From Apostichopus japonicus (taxonomy: Eukaryota > Echinodermata > Holothuroidea > Aspidochirotida > Stichopodidae): a stretch of 64,000 nucleotides of DNA. Where the stretch lies: positions 11,059,501-11,123,500 of the forward strand of contig NC_092568.1 in the NCBI RefSeq assembly GCF_037975245.1, written 5' to 3'. The notes beneath the pieces were generated by a model, which did not search any database, was not told the DNA's origin, and saw only the letters and a list, made by a program, of their open reading frames with translations. Positions 51,481-62,150 of this stretch are shown here, one piece after another; position 1 is the first letter of the stretch, and every line of letters starts with the position of its first letter. A program made the translations under genes and the position numbers.

Positions 51481-51994
51481 TATTTTCATAATCAGGAAGT
51501 GGCAACCCTGAAACAGCCACGAGGTCTACTGCTCTACAAATCCTAAATTGCTTATTTTAAGCGTAAATGAAATAAAAAAAATAAAGCCAATCTAACATAC
51601 TTCTACTGACATTTCTCTCATTTAGCTTCCTGTACCCCTTACTCAAATATAATTTAAAGACAAACAAACTTCATGGCGCGGGCAGAGGTCAATGGTCATG
51701 GGTCAAATCGTGAAAACCATGCTTCACACAATATTTCAACGAGACAGATGCCAGTTGATGAAAGTTAGTATGTAGTATCACATTAGTACTAGAATCTCAG
51801 GACAGCCTGTGTCATTGTGAATTTATTGTTTGTTGTCAAATCACACTGCTTGTCACTCTATTACCAGGATCAAGTATGTTGTACCCCTTCACAATATATT
51901 ACGACAGATTCATGAAGAAAACTGCTCGTTACTTCGTCGAAAACACTGTTGCATTCTGCTTCTTGGTTCTCAAACAAATTACAATAAGTGTGAG

Positions 51995-52210
51995 GGTGAG
52001 TGGGGGAGGGGGTGGGTGTGTAAGGTTACAATGGCTTCTATCATTGTATTTTTTTGGTTTAAAATCATTAATAGGGGTATTGGTATGCCCAATGGGGCTG
52101 AGTGGGGGGGGGGGCAGGGGGTGGGCAAGGTTACAATAACTTCTCCTATCATTGTATTTTTTTGGTGCAAAATCATTAGTAGGGGCATTAGTATGCCCAT
52201 TAGAGCAATC
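51995..52210. repeat. Two-unit tandem duplication with degenerate palindromes
   Basis: Two units of about 110 bp share GGTTACAAT, CATTGTATTTTTTTGG and AAAATCATTA. Each ends in a weakened form of the array palindrome (AGGGGTATTGGTATGCCC and AGGGGCATTAGTATGCCC). They lie just inside the right subterminal array and may be its oldest units. Confidence 0.65.
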
Positions 52211-52279
52211 TGAGGGTCTTAATACATCCTTCAGAACTGCATTATAAGCCACTTAGTGTTGTTATTAATGGTATAATTT

Positions 52280-53170
52280 CTTTGTGATAAATGACACTAC
52301 AACCAGTAGCGGGGCGTATTGGTACGCCCCTCAGAACTATACTGTAAGCCACTTAATGGTGTTACTTTTTGGTGATAAATGACACTACAACCAGTTCAGA
52401 ACTGTACTGTAAGCCACTTAATGGTGTTACTTCTTGGTGATAAATGACACTACAACCAGTAGCGGGGCGTACTGGTACGCCCCTCAGAACTGTATTGTAA
52501 GCCACTTGATGGTGTTACTTCTTGGTGATAAATGACACTACAACCAGTAGCGGGGCGTATTGGTACGCCCCTCAGAACTGTACTGTTAGCCACTTAATGG
52601 TGTTACTTCTTCTACTTCTTGGTGATAAATGACACTACAACTAGTAGCGGGGCGTATTGGTACGCCCCTCAGAACTGTACTGTATGCCACTTAATGGTGT
52701 TACTTCTTGGTGATAAATGACACAACAACCAGTAGTGGGGCGTATTGGTACGCCCCTCAGAACTGTACTGTAAGCCACTTGATGGTGTTACTTCTTGGTG
52801 ATAAATGACACTACAACCAGTAGCGGGGCGTATTGGTACGCCCCTCAGAACTGTACTGTTAGCCACTTAATGGTGTTACTTCTTCTACTTCTTGGTGATA
52901 AATGACACTACAACTAGTAGCGGGGCGTATTGGTACGCCCCTCAGAACTGTACTGTATGCCACTTAATGGTGTTACTTCTTGGTGATAAATGACACTACA
53001 ACCAGTAGTGGGGCGTATTGGTACGCCCCTCAGAACTGTACTGTAAGCCACTTTATGGTGTTACTTCTTGGTGATAAATGACACTACAACCAGTAGCGGG
53101 GCGTATTGGTAAGCCATTCAATGGTGTTTCTTTTTGGTGCTTAATGACACTCCAAGCAGTAGTGGGGTGA
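52280..53170. repeat. Right subterminal array of palindromic units
   Basis: About ten units of 89-95 bp containing ACAACCAGTAGCGGGGCGTA followed by TTGGTACGCCCC and a constant tail (TCAGAACTGTACTGTAAGCC). The palindrome is the reverse complement of the left-array form, so the two arrays face each other like the TIRs. One unit near 52,395 lacks the palindrome, and the last ones near 53,098 and 53,163 are incomplete. The array ends about 430 bp from the right TIR. Confidence 0.9.
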
Positions 53171-53573
53171 TTGTTTACACTGATTCACTCTTTTACAGGG
53201 ACAAAAGGTATTTATTTTCCTTTTACTTCATGTAAGATAGTAACCTACTAAAATTAAGTTTATGGTCATGGTCATAAAATATAACATGAAATACATAAGT
53301 GAGTACAAACAAAGAACAATTTTCTCATTGTGTTATTTTTTGTCTCAAATTTATGTACCTGCAGTATGATTACAATGCATTTGACCTTTCTAACTCACAT
53401 TTTGAAGGTTTATAGACAATGACAGTCATAGCGTAGTTTTTTCCCTTATATATACAATATTTTCATACCCGAGTGCAAACGTCATCAGAAGCTATATAAT
53501 TGCTGGTAAATTTATCAACGTCGAACAAAAAGGTTTTTTTCTTGGATAAAAGTCAGGTTAAACTAGTTCCTAG

Positions 53574-53603
53574 AAACCCTAAATGTTTCCTATCCTCTTC
53601 GTG
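53574..53603 (-). repeat. Right terminal inverted repeat and TSD (CGTG)
   Basis: ACCCTAAATGTTTCCTATCC followed by TCTT, then CGTG at 53,600-53,603 and TAATGGTATCCCCTCGG, which continues copy I at 14,511. Confidence 0.88.
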
Positions 53604-54053
53604 TAATGGTATCCCCTCGGTAGGACCAGGGAGGATTATATAAGAAAACCCCTTTTATGGGATACAAATGAGAAAAATAGAGGACTATAAATTAAATTCG
53701 TTGACAATTCGTTACTTGTTATTGGATAGATCCAGCTATGTTTTTTTTATGACGTTTGTTTGGTAAAGTAACGCAAACCCGGTCATGGTGTGGTTCCAAG
53801 CGGAACAATTTTCTGCAACAGCACTAAAAACCAATGGCGTGCGCAAGGAGGGAGGGCGGGAATGTCCCTTGCTTTGCAAGAACTTTCATTCGCATCTGGC
53901 TGTTTCCATAACATTTCAGCCTACTATACCTAATTCGCCACTGCTGCAGGCATCTGAAAATGCTTGTATACAATATGGTTCTCTAATAATATATGTACAT
54001 ACCCTTCTAAGAAGAGTCTTAGTTAAGGTAGCCAAAGCACACCAAACCATTAT
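53600..54053. repeat. Segmental duplication, copy II (right part)
   Basis: Continues copy I from 14,507 to about 14,962. It includes a conserved open stretch on the plus strand beginning VWFQAEQFSATALKTNGV, present in both copies but without recognisable function. Homology stops near GTAGCCAAAGCACACCAAACC. Confidence 0.88.
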
Positions 54054-55439
54054 CGACATTTTAAAGAAAGTTTTTAGAAAATGCCAACATTTCCACGGAC
54101 TTTGGTAGGCCTATGACAAACCACAAAATAATAAATTGTCGGTTAGCTAGCTGTCAATTTCCTCATAGAAATGAAACCGGGCATTGCTTTTACGTCGGTA
54201 TACCAATGTGCTATGCAGTCATACTTGTAACATTGACTCGAATTTTCAAAGATTACATCTGCCTGGGTTAGTATTATACATGTTTAGACATGGCAAAACT
54301 AGAAATGACGGATAAATCCACACCTCAGCTCCCCCCTTCTTCGCCGTTCATGTAGAAGGTGAATAACCGACACTCGATGTAGTAGGCTATATAATTGGTC
54401 AAACTGGTGCAGAAAGTGTCCTGCAAAGTCATTCCTATAAAACGGAAATGCTTTGAACGCTGAGCTTTGTGATGAATGCTATGTTTTTTGTGTAATATTG
54501 AACCTTCGTGGTTCACGATCCACACGCTTATGTTGTCTGAATAATTCTTACGTCATATCATGGTTCATTCTCCTCCTTTAGTTTCGACCTCTAACGACTA
54601 GCTCTATACAAATCGCCAATACAATCGCTTTGTCTTTATTATTGATTACTTGCAGCGAGTTTTTATATACCTTGCACACACATACCTCATCGATGAGAGA
54701 TGCCATTCATTTTATCCCGACGATTTGAGCAAATAGCACGTAGGCAGTGTCTGTCTGTAACGTTACCATCCACCTCATGTCTTTCGACCTAAAAAAAAAA
54801 AAAATTACCGCCGAGCTATAATTCGATCTAATTTGCATTGTATCTGTAGGACAGACATTCTAGCTGAAGTTACAGATTTAAGATCAGGTTGTAAATGCTG
54901 TCAACTTTCGCCGACCCCCCCCCCCCCCGAAAAACATGATAATATTAAAGTTAATAGGCAAGTATTTCGTACAAAAAGGAATTGTAGAGGCTCCGACACT
55001 ATTCCACAAAGCTCGAAAACCTCTGCAGATGATTTTCGAATCAGTTTGATATAGTACAGAAGATAAACACACTGGCTGTTGACATAATTGACCAATCATG
55101 GTTACAACAAGAAGGCAATCACTGCAGTTGATAATCCCAATATTTGCATATTTGATAACTGCAAATGCACCTATATCTTATTTTTTTTAACTGAGAGAGG
55201 GTTTTTTCAATATTTTTCAAGCATGTTGTCACAAAATGCTTGAAAAACATTAATAAAATGCAGTCTAAAACATATATATAGCTATGTTGATAGTATTGTT
55301 CTGACATTTCTCTTGATGAATTTCAGCATTAAAACAAATTTGTCAGCTGGAAACAATATGTAAATGCTAAATGGCCATCTAAATGTTCTAAACCAAGACA
55401 CCCTGCTTTGATCCTGCGTACATCCTTGGACCTTGGAAC
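54054..55439. other. Unique spacer without recognisable gene
   Basis: AT-rich sequence with a poly-A tract near 54,790 and a poly-C tract near 54,915. Short ORFs lack family features and paralogues in the window. Confidence 0.5.
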
Positions 55440-55787
55440 CATGGGCGTCCGCAGGGAGGGACAAGGGGGGGGGGCACTTTTCCCCCGAAAATCAAAAACT
55501 GAAAAAAAAGTTAAACATTTGAAATTTCAATGATTTCCCCCAACCAACAGTTCTCTAGTTATGTTCATTGCATACGGACCCATCATGCAATACTGAAATT
55601 ATTGAAAGTCAAAATCCTAAGACATTGAGATCTCAAAATAACCGATGTGTAAATACAACTTGAAACGCCCGGGAAGTGTCTTTTCCGACGATCTAGGAGT
55701 ATGCTGCGCTTAGATAATATCAAGTAGTATGTTACACCTACATGACCTACTGATTCCCACCCCCTTGAGAACATTTCTGCGGACGTC
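55440..55787. mobile_element. MITE-like TIR element (about 350 bp)
   Basis: The left end ATGGGCGTCCGCAGGGAGGG and the right end TTCTGCGGACGTCC form an inverted repeat around GGACGTCCGCAG-type words. Internal text GGGAAGTGTCTTTTCCGACG and GCTGCGCTTAGATA recalls the segment shared by the elements at 4.9 and 63.2 kb, so these MITEs may form one superfamily. The target duplication is not clear. Confidence 0.6.
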
Positions 55788-56399
55788 CTTGCTTGGACCT
55801 CCTAATAGGGGCTCCTTTGGGCCAGGAGCCGGGGACCAGGCTCATCGTTTCGCCACTGTCTGAATGGATGGATATAAAGAAGTAACCATTAAACATACCG
55901 GTACTGTGTGATGCCAATTTAATTAAGTAAGTACAAATATATGATATGATTTGCTTTGGGACCAAGATTTGAATGTAAGGTAATTCCGTTAAGTCGGACG
56001 TACATGTTGGACAGTCTGTTGAACCATATCTCAATGGCTATATGTAGGAGATTACTTTTCATTTTGGTTTCATGGAACACCTGCCGTCCAGCTTACTATT
56101 CTGTTATAGAGTTTCAGTCTTAGTCCCTCCAATTAAACCACAAAAATACTGGGAAAAAGCTCCCTGTGACGGACGTACCCAGAGGAAATGACTTTTCCAG
56201 ATGGAATGAGATACAAATAAAAACTATTTACATGTTATGAAGAAGACTCTTAACTGCACATACCAGTAAATAAGCAGTTGAAACAATTATTATTTCCCTG
56301 CAATATTTTCAAAAATTCCTTCCTGACGGACTTCCATTTTTTGGCGATGGACGTACATTAGGTAAGTTATTTTATAAATTTACGTCCTTCACAAACAAA

Positions 56400-56930
56400 A
56401 GCACTACTTGAGTTATTTATTTCATTTATTTGTTTTATCGCCAATTGTGTACAAAGGGAAAGTAAGTCTCCTAAAAAGTCATAAAAGACTTAACAAGGTA
56501 GGAGACTCCCTGGGAGAAAAGAAAAGAAAAATGTACAAATATATATAATACAGTATATACGTAAGGATTAAAATATACAGTAAGAATATCCTAATGATGC
56601 TGAGATGGATACGTGAATAGATTAAATATTACTAGTACGAGTTAATGAATTCCTTTTTCAAATGTCTGGTGAATGTGGGTTTTGAAGTAATGAACTTCAA
56701 ATTTTTTGATAGATCATTCCAGATTTGTATTGCTCTGTTTCGAAGACCGAATTTCCCTATGTTACTATGGTAAAAATTGCAATGAGCGTTGTCGGCTTGT
56801 CTTGTGTGATGGTTATGTAAGACTCTGTTACTACAAATAAAGTCTCCCAGAGTTCTCCCAGAGTTTCTTTTGTTGATAGCTGTACACAATAGTTCAGCAT
56901 TTAATTGTGCCTAATGGAACGACTTATAGG
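56400..56930 (-). mobile_element. LINE 3' fragment (ORF2 C-terminus and 3' tail)
   Basis: The minus strand at 56,889-56,632 encodes a typical non-LTR ORF2 C-terminus: HNHHTRQA, then NIGKFGLRNRAIQIWNDLSK and PTFTRHLKKEF. After the stop a short 3' region ends in an AAATAAATGAAATAAATAA tail near 56,410-56,430. The element is 5'-truncated upstream of 56,930. The clade cannot be fixed from so little sequence; CR1- or Jockey-like elements have similar ends. Confidence 0.75.
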
Positions 56931-58450
56931 TAATAGTGAAACGTGGGTACACCTTCTCACAAACACTGTGAAGTTAAGATGCACCTTCTGGTAATTCTGT
57001 CCGCCAACACATAAAACTATGAACACATGTGGATTCAAAATAAACTTTTCCTCCACATAATATCACCAGAAACCCAACACAGAAGGTAACGAACCTAAAA
57101 CCAAATTAGATAACAACAGTAACAAAATACTAACAATTGCAATAACAGTTCTCGCCGACTCTTTAACAATCTTCATTCCCAAAACTGATTTATTATTGCT
57201 CAAAATTCGTTGAACATATTTGTAATCTAATATGTTCTATATCGATAGGAACGTCACGAAAGGAGGAAAGAATTAATGGCAGAACTACGAAGAAACAATG
57301 TTGTACACAAACAACGAGTTTGTAGCTAATAGTTCTATATATATGTCCATGGTTAATTAGACTAATAGTGCGTGGAACAGGCAGGGTGTTATGTAGGTCG
57401 TTTGTCTTGATCTCGGGTCACCTTCATCCTCCGAGTGTTCACACTCCTGAACAGATATCCCCGAGAACAGGGGACCCAACGTCTCGCGGTCTGACTCTGA
57501 GTAGGAGAGGGTATACACTAGGGTGTTGATCTCGAGCAGGGGACTTAATTCGGATCGGATCCCCTCTGTGCGTTTTCTAATAAGAACAAGGCTTTGAGAT
57601 GAAAGTGTCATATCAATGTAGAAAAAAGCATACTGTACATGTGGTTCAATACCATGTCATTTCTTTGATATTTTGCCAAGTACTAATCAATAACAGGAGT
57701 ATGCTAGTTAATAGTTGACACTGTAGAATGCAGTGTACATACCTCTACAGTTATGCTAATGGAACAACTACAAAACTACCTTAATGGCTGTGTGAACGGG
57801 ATTCATCATTTAATTCAGAGGTAATGTAGTGATAAACACGTTAAAATACATTTAATTATCATTAACATATACATTTAATGTATTATACATTATGTGTATC
57901 TAAAGAAAAAGATTGCGACGGACGTACTAATTATATCACTTTAGCAAATCCAAGAATATTTATTCCTCTGAGGATACACATGCAAAAATAGGCATTTGGG
58001 GGGGGGGGATTTTTCTGAAGCAAATCTGAGATTTTTTCAATTGAATAATACACACTGAACCCAATGTTTTCTGTACAAATTAGCTACATATTATGAAACT
58101 TCATAGTCTTAGCTTTCATATGATACCGGACTTGTAATGACACATCAAACTGAAAAGTTAAAGTTTGACTGCTTATTTCATATTTGATTGACATAACCCG
58201 CCTACATTTTGTAAGACCAATGGATGTTTCAACTTAGTGACCCAAATTGGGTAAAACTTTGCTCCGTTACATTTGCCCTATTTAGGCCAACCCAGATTTG
58301 ACAATGGTATAGTTCCTAAATGAAAATGAAAATGTGCACCAAAGGCAAAACAAAACAAAACATGTGTGGGATAGTTCATGGTTCTACATGTTTCCGTTTG
58401 TGGTAAGCACAACAATTTTTCCAAGTCAACTTATTTCTTTGACAGGAATT
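56931..58450. other. Spacer without recognisable gene
   Basis: AT-rich, with one more GC-rich stretch at about 57,380-57,620 whose minus strand is open for 84 codons (MTLSSQSLVLIRKRTEGIRS at its start) but matches no family I know. A G run lies near 57,999-58,008. Confidence 0.45.
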
Positions 58451-59019
58451 TGACAGCCAGTTATAACTACAATTTACCTTACGTCTATACCCCTACAGTT
58501 CCGCTGATTTGAAGCTTATATAAGTTCTGGAAATGGCGTCGCGCACCGCGCTTTCACTTGCGCCGCTAGCACAGTAACAACTGTTACTAATAAGTTGAAA
58601 ATAACCTTTGACCCTGATATTTTGACTTTAATACATGATTACCATCGGTATTAAGGACATGACGGTTTCTTCATATTTGTTGATTTAAAGTCTTCCCATT
58701 CTAAAAGCAGCAATATCAACTTGGGAAGCTTCAAAGTAAGTCATTTCCTTATATTTCAAGAAACATTGGGATAAGAAAACTATAAGGATTGTCAGGTTGT
58801 TATCGTCTGGTAAAGTAAACAATAATGAAAACGAAAGAAATTAGAGAGCTTCAATAAACATATTTGGTACGATTGCACACGGAGATTTATCAATATTCAA
58901 TAGATAAAAGTTGACTCCTTTATACCCTCATAATGGTTGCCATAGAATGTTATGTATATAATACGGAGGGCCAAACGTTCCATAAATGTCGAAAAAGAAG
59001 GTGAAGTGTCAAAGTTGTG

Positions 59020-59175
59020 GAATGTTAGCTCAGTGGTTAACGCCGGTGCCTTTCAATCATAAGGTCCCGTTAAATATGAATCTAAGCGACTGACGTCGGT
59101 CAGCTTGGGGCTTTGATAAGCCAACGATGGCTTCTTCGCGAGTTCTTGGAACTAAAATACATACATACATACATA
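59020..59175 (+). mobile_element. tRNA-derived SINE-like element
   Basis: The start AATGTTAGCTCAGTGGTTAA is an A-box-like tRNA D arm. The anticodon arm region follows, then a weak B box, then a body with GACGTCGGTCAGCTTGGGGC and a terminal (ACAT)n tail near 59,156-59,186. The inverted copy III is interrupted here, consistent with an insertion. Target duplication not resolved. Confidence 0.5.
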
Positions 59176-59238
59176 CATACATACAAGTTATATTTATACG
59201 CCTACAGTGGAGTTACGACCTTCCTTACCGGAGTCGAA

Positions 59239-59241
<3 letters not shown>

Positions 59242-59279
<38 letters not shown>
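59242..59279. repeat. (TA)n microsatellite
   Basis: Uninterrupted TA dinucleotide run. Confidence 0.95.
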
Positions 59280-59283
<4 letters not shown>

Positions 59284-59982
59284 CTCAACATGTTACAATT
59301 CCATGATATGACCATATCGAACCCAAATACAATATGTCATTACGTCTATTAACATTTATGGAATGCTTTCTCATCCGTAATATTTGAACATCGATTTTGA
59401 ACGAGAATAAAATATTGATTGTGCTTTCATATGATAAGACATTCTTATTTGCTATGTTAATACTTGGTCTACTTTTCTTATGCTACAAACACTGTACGTA
59501 TTGGACAACATTATCAATTCTGGATGAAAAATTAACAAAGTAAGTACGTATACAAAGTCGTTAGTCGCATACATAGCTCGAACAGGTTTCAACCGGCTAA
59601 CACAAAGTCAGAAACTAGAAAGGATTTGATTGAAGCATATACACCACCAGAGACAGAATTGGCAGAGACAGAATGGGCAGACAGGTAAATATAGTTATTC
59701 AAGTAAACTTTCTAAGTTCGTTTTGATACATTTTTCGATTTTTACCTTGGCGCTTGTGTCGAGCTGCCGTGTGGAGAATGGTTCTTGTAGTCATGATTTT
59801 CTCATGTTTTTTTCTTTGTTTAAGTGTTTTAACTTGTGTTTACGTGTGGGTGGATGTCTTTCAGAGGAAGAACTTACCCTTGTAATGTGACTTTGCAAGA
59901 AATTCGTAATATTTTTTGAGTTGTTGCAGAACATTTATTTGTTACACCATAGGTATGGTCCTATATGTATTTACGATATACC

Positions 59983-60075
59983 TTACAATGGCCTATACTA
60001 GCATAATGAACGTTAGTAGTAGTATATAAAACATTATTACAAACCGTAGCCTATACCATAGCTCACGGACATTTC
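59983..60075. repeat. Direct repeat, left copy, flanking a LINE relic
   Basis: CCTTACAATGGCCTATACTA and the following 70 bp recur at 60,911-61,005 in the same orientation with a handful of differences. The two copies are 926 bp apart and bracket the LINE endonuclease relic. Confidence 0.8.
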
Positions 60076-60233
60076 GTAATATTTGTAAAGGAATGAACGA
60101 CTTCACAATAGAGTCACGGTTGATGAACAAGAATACAGAAGAGTCGATTATACAACAATACAGGGGTACCTGAGCAGGAACACATACACAGATAAAGCAT
60201 ACACAGAAATCTAATTTAAGCTTACCTGACGGG

Positions 60234-60640
60234 TTGATTGCAAATGTATACAATTTACAAGGGAAAATCTTACATCTGGAACAGACAATATTGAACTTGA
60301 AAAACTTGTGTTTTATAACGCTACAAGAAACGAAACTACAGAATATGGACAAGGAATGGCACAATGAGAGACCACAACACAGACTGCCGGATGAGGCACT
60401 ACGCATCGAGGATTAGTTTATGTTTCTGCTAACGGAGGAGGACTTATTACATATATTGCTAAGGACTGGTCAGTCAGTTGCCCGAAAGTATGTTCTACTC
60501 TATCAACGCCGGATATTGAACTCACTGCTAAAAGAGCAAGTCCACGCTCTCTTCCTAGTGATGTATCAAATGTTACCATAATTAATGTGTATACAAGACC
60601 ATCATCTAACTTCTCTCTGGCTGAAGTCAAGAAATGTTAA
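60234..60640 (+). mobile_element. LINE apurinic-endonuclease relic
   Basis: The plus strand reads NVYNLQGKILHLEQTILNLK and CFITLQETKLQ, matching the start of an APE-type endonuclease (N-R-S-L..., LLQET). In another frame it continues HRGLVYVSANGGGLITYIAK, ending in TIINVYTRPSSN, the later strand of the same domain. At least one frame break lies near 60,417. Neither the reverse transcriptase nor a 3' end is present. Confidence 0.65.
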
Positions 60641-60910
60641 GTAAAAGTAATAAGAAGCGTTTAAAAAATAGGACGAACTATGGAACTCACTAAAGTGAGT
60701 ACTTTTAACGTATCTGACGAGTAGAAATCCTCCTTTCAGCAACATAATTGTGTACAACCACGCCGAGCCATAAGTAAACATTTGTTACACTCTTTGGGTA
60801 CGAAGTCACGCTTGATGATATCAGCATAATTAAAACACAAATAAGCTTTACATGCAAGGTACTGGTCTTGCACAACGAAAGTCGGGTGTACTGGTTTTGT
60901 ACTGTGATAT

Positions 60911-61005
60911 TACCTTACAATGGCCTATACTAGCATAACGAACGTTAGTAGTAGTATAGAAATCATTAGTACAAACCATATAGCATATACCATAACTAGC
61001 AGACA
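60911..61005. repeat. Direct repeat, right copy
   Basis: Partner of 59,983-60,075. The pair could come from a tandem duplication followed by LINE insertion, or from two MITE copies. Confidence 0.8.
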
Positions 61006-61137
61006 TTGAAAGAATGCATATATGTTAGGACGAGGTAACTCATTATCATGAGTTAAAAATAAAAACTGTGTTGTCTTTATTAGCCTTCGCACCATTTAAC
61101 CTCATGGGCTCAACATTCAGTAAGGACATGACTAACC

Positions 61138-61350
61138 TATCTTCTGCTTCCCCCTCCCACCCTGTTCTCCTCTGTCACCCCTCTACTCCCAGCCCTCTTT
61201 CGCCTATTTTCTCCTCACTTATCCTGTCTTTGTCCTTTTGCAGTTTCTTCCCTACCCTCTTCCCTTAACTTTCCTTTTTACTTCTACAGTTTATATCCTA
61301 CCTCTCCTCTTCCCCCTGTTGGTTCCTTTCATTTCTTTCTTCTCTCCACC
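61138..61350. repeat. Pyrimidine-rich (C/T) tract
   Basis: About 200 bp almost lacking purine runs on the plus strand, with repeated CTTCCCCTCC and CCTCTTCCC words. Likely a decayed polypyrimidine microsatellite; the ORF across it is compositional. Confidence 0.7.
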
Positions 61351-62150
61351 CATTGTCAACTAATTCTCTTACATCAATCTCTTTTGTGTTCACCTTGCTC
61401 ATTGTCCTATCTGTATTCTGTGTTTGTAGTTTGGCCCTTGTAGTTTCTGTTACTTGTCATTCAGCCTCTGTAGAAGATTCTCTTAGGATCGAACGTCAGG
61501 CCCACTTACTTTTACACATTATTATGTATTTAGTCTTTATTAAGTGACACTATCTACGAGGGTGGAACTGGATTAGATTAATTGATCACGGAAGTCATCA
61601 GCCTCAGAATGTTTCCTGTTAAGTTTCATCAAATTTAAAATCGAGCGCAACAGCTTCAATCAGAATCGATGTATATATTACGTAATATCATAGCATATAA
61701 ATATGTGTATTTTAGAGTCATGTCTGAACATGTATCGTATCGCATGAACTAACAATGTATCACAACACACCGCGACAGTTCACATCACACCATCGCATTG
61801 CACTACTTCACAAAACATCTCATAGCATTAAATATAGTCATGCTCCATTGGATTACTGATGTCAATATATATAAAGACATGTTGCCAAACATTATTGATT
61901 AAATGTTTGAAATATAGGCAAGCTCAATTACTTATGAAACCTTTGAATACAGAATACACGCTCTATTGCATTTGTAACGAGGCAACAGAACGGTTGCCAT
62001 CGTATTATTTTAATTGAACGTATTTTTATACACGTATAGCAAGCAGTATTGTGATACGGCTTCTTGTAAATGTCGTTTAATCGAGGCTTAAGTCATGTGT
62101 TGAATTGCCAGGGTTATGTTCAGGTAGTCGCTCGTTACTTAGTTATCGAA

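Larger units (their letters stand above)
37025..53599. mobile_element. Giant 16.6-kb TIR DNA transposon with ParB-methyltransferase cargo
   Basis: The 16,575-bp insert interrupts segmental copy II. The left end AAGAGACTAGGAAACATTT and the inverted right end AAGAGGATAGGAAACATTT match at 17 of 19 positions and continue into GGGT. The flanks are CGTG on both sides (37,021-37,024 and 53,600-53,603), while the uninterrupted copy I has a single CGTG at 14,507-14,510. The duplication is 4 bp, or 2 bp if the TIR is taken as GAAGAG. Inside lie two inverted subterminal palindrome arrays, a minus-strand transposase-like gene and a plus-strand ParB-methyltransferase gene. No helicase, polymerase, integrase, capsid or Rep gene was seen, and the ends do not fit Helitrons. 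The superfamily is unrecognised: Academ, Sola and KDZ-type elements were considered without a clear match. Confidence 0.9.
58460..61850. repeat. Inverted, older partial copy III of the duplicated block
   Basis: Reverse-complement matches to copy I: 58,460-58,900 with about 8,580-9,290 (TATAAGTTCTGGAAATG region, GCGCACCGCG), 59,610-59,750 with 8,230-8,380, and 61,610-61,850 with 7,780-8,055 (including the GATGCG minisatellite). Intervening insertions hold a SINE-like element, microsatellites and a LINE relic. Identity is visibly lower than between copies I and II. Confidence 0.75.

Noticed and set aside
51929-52252. Proline-rich minus-strand ORFs
   Set aside because: They come from the two-unit tandem duplication and its G runs; the frames differ between units.
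37025-53599. Interpretation of the insert as a Polinton or Helitron
   Set aside because: No polymerase B, integrase, capsid or Rep/helicase sequence is seen. The 4-bp (or 2-bp) duplication and the AAGAG/CTCTT ends fit neither class.
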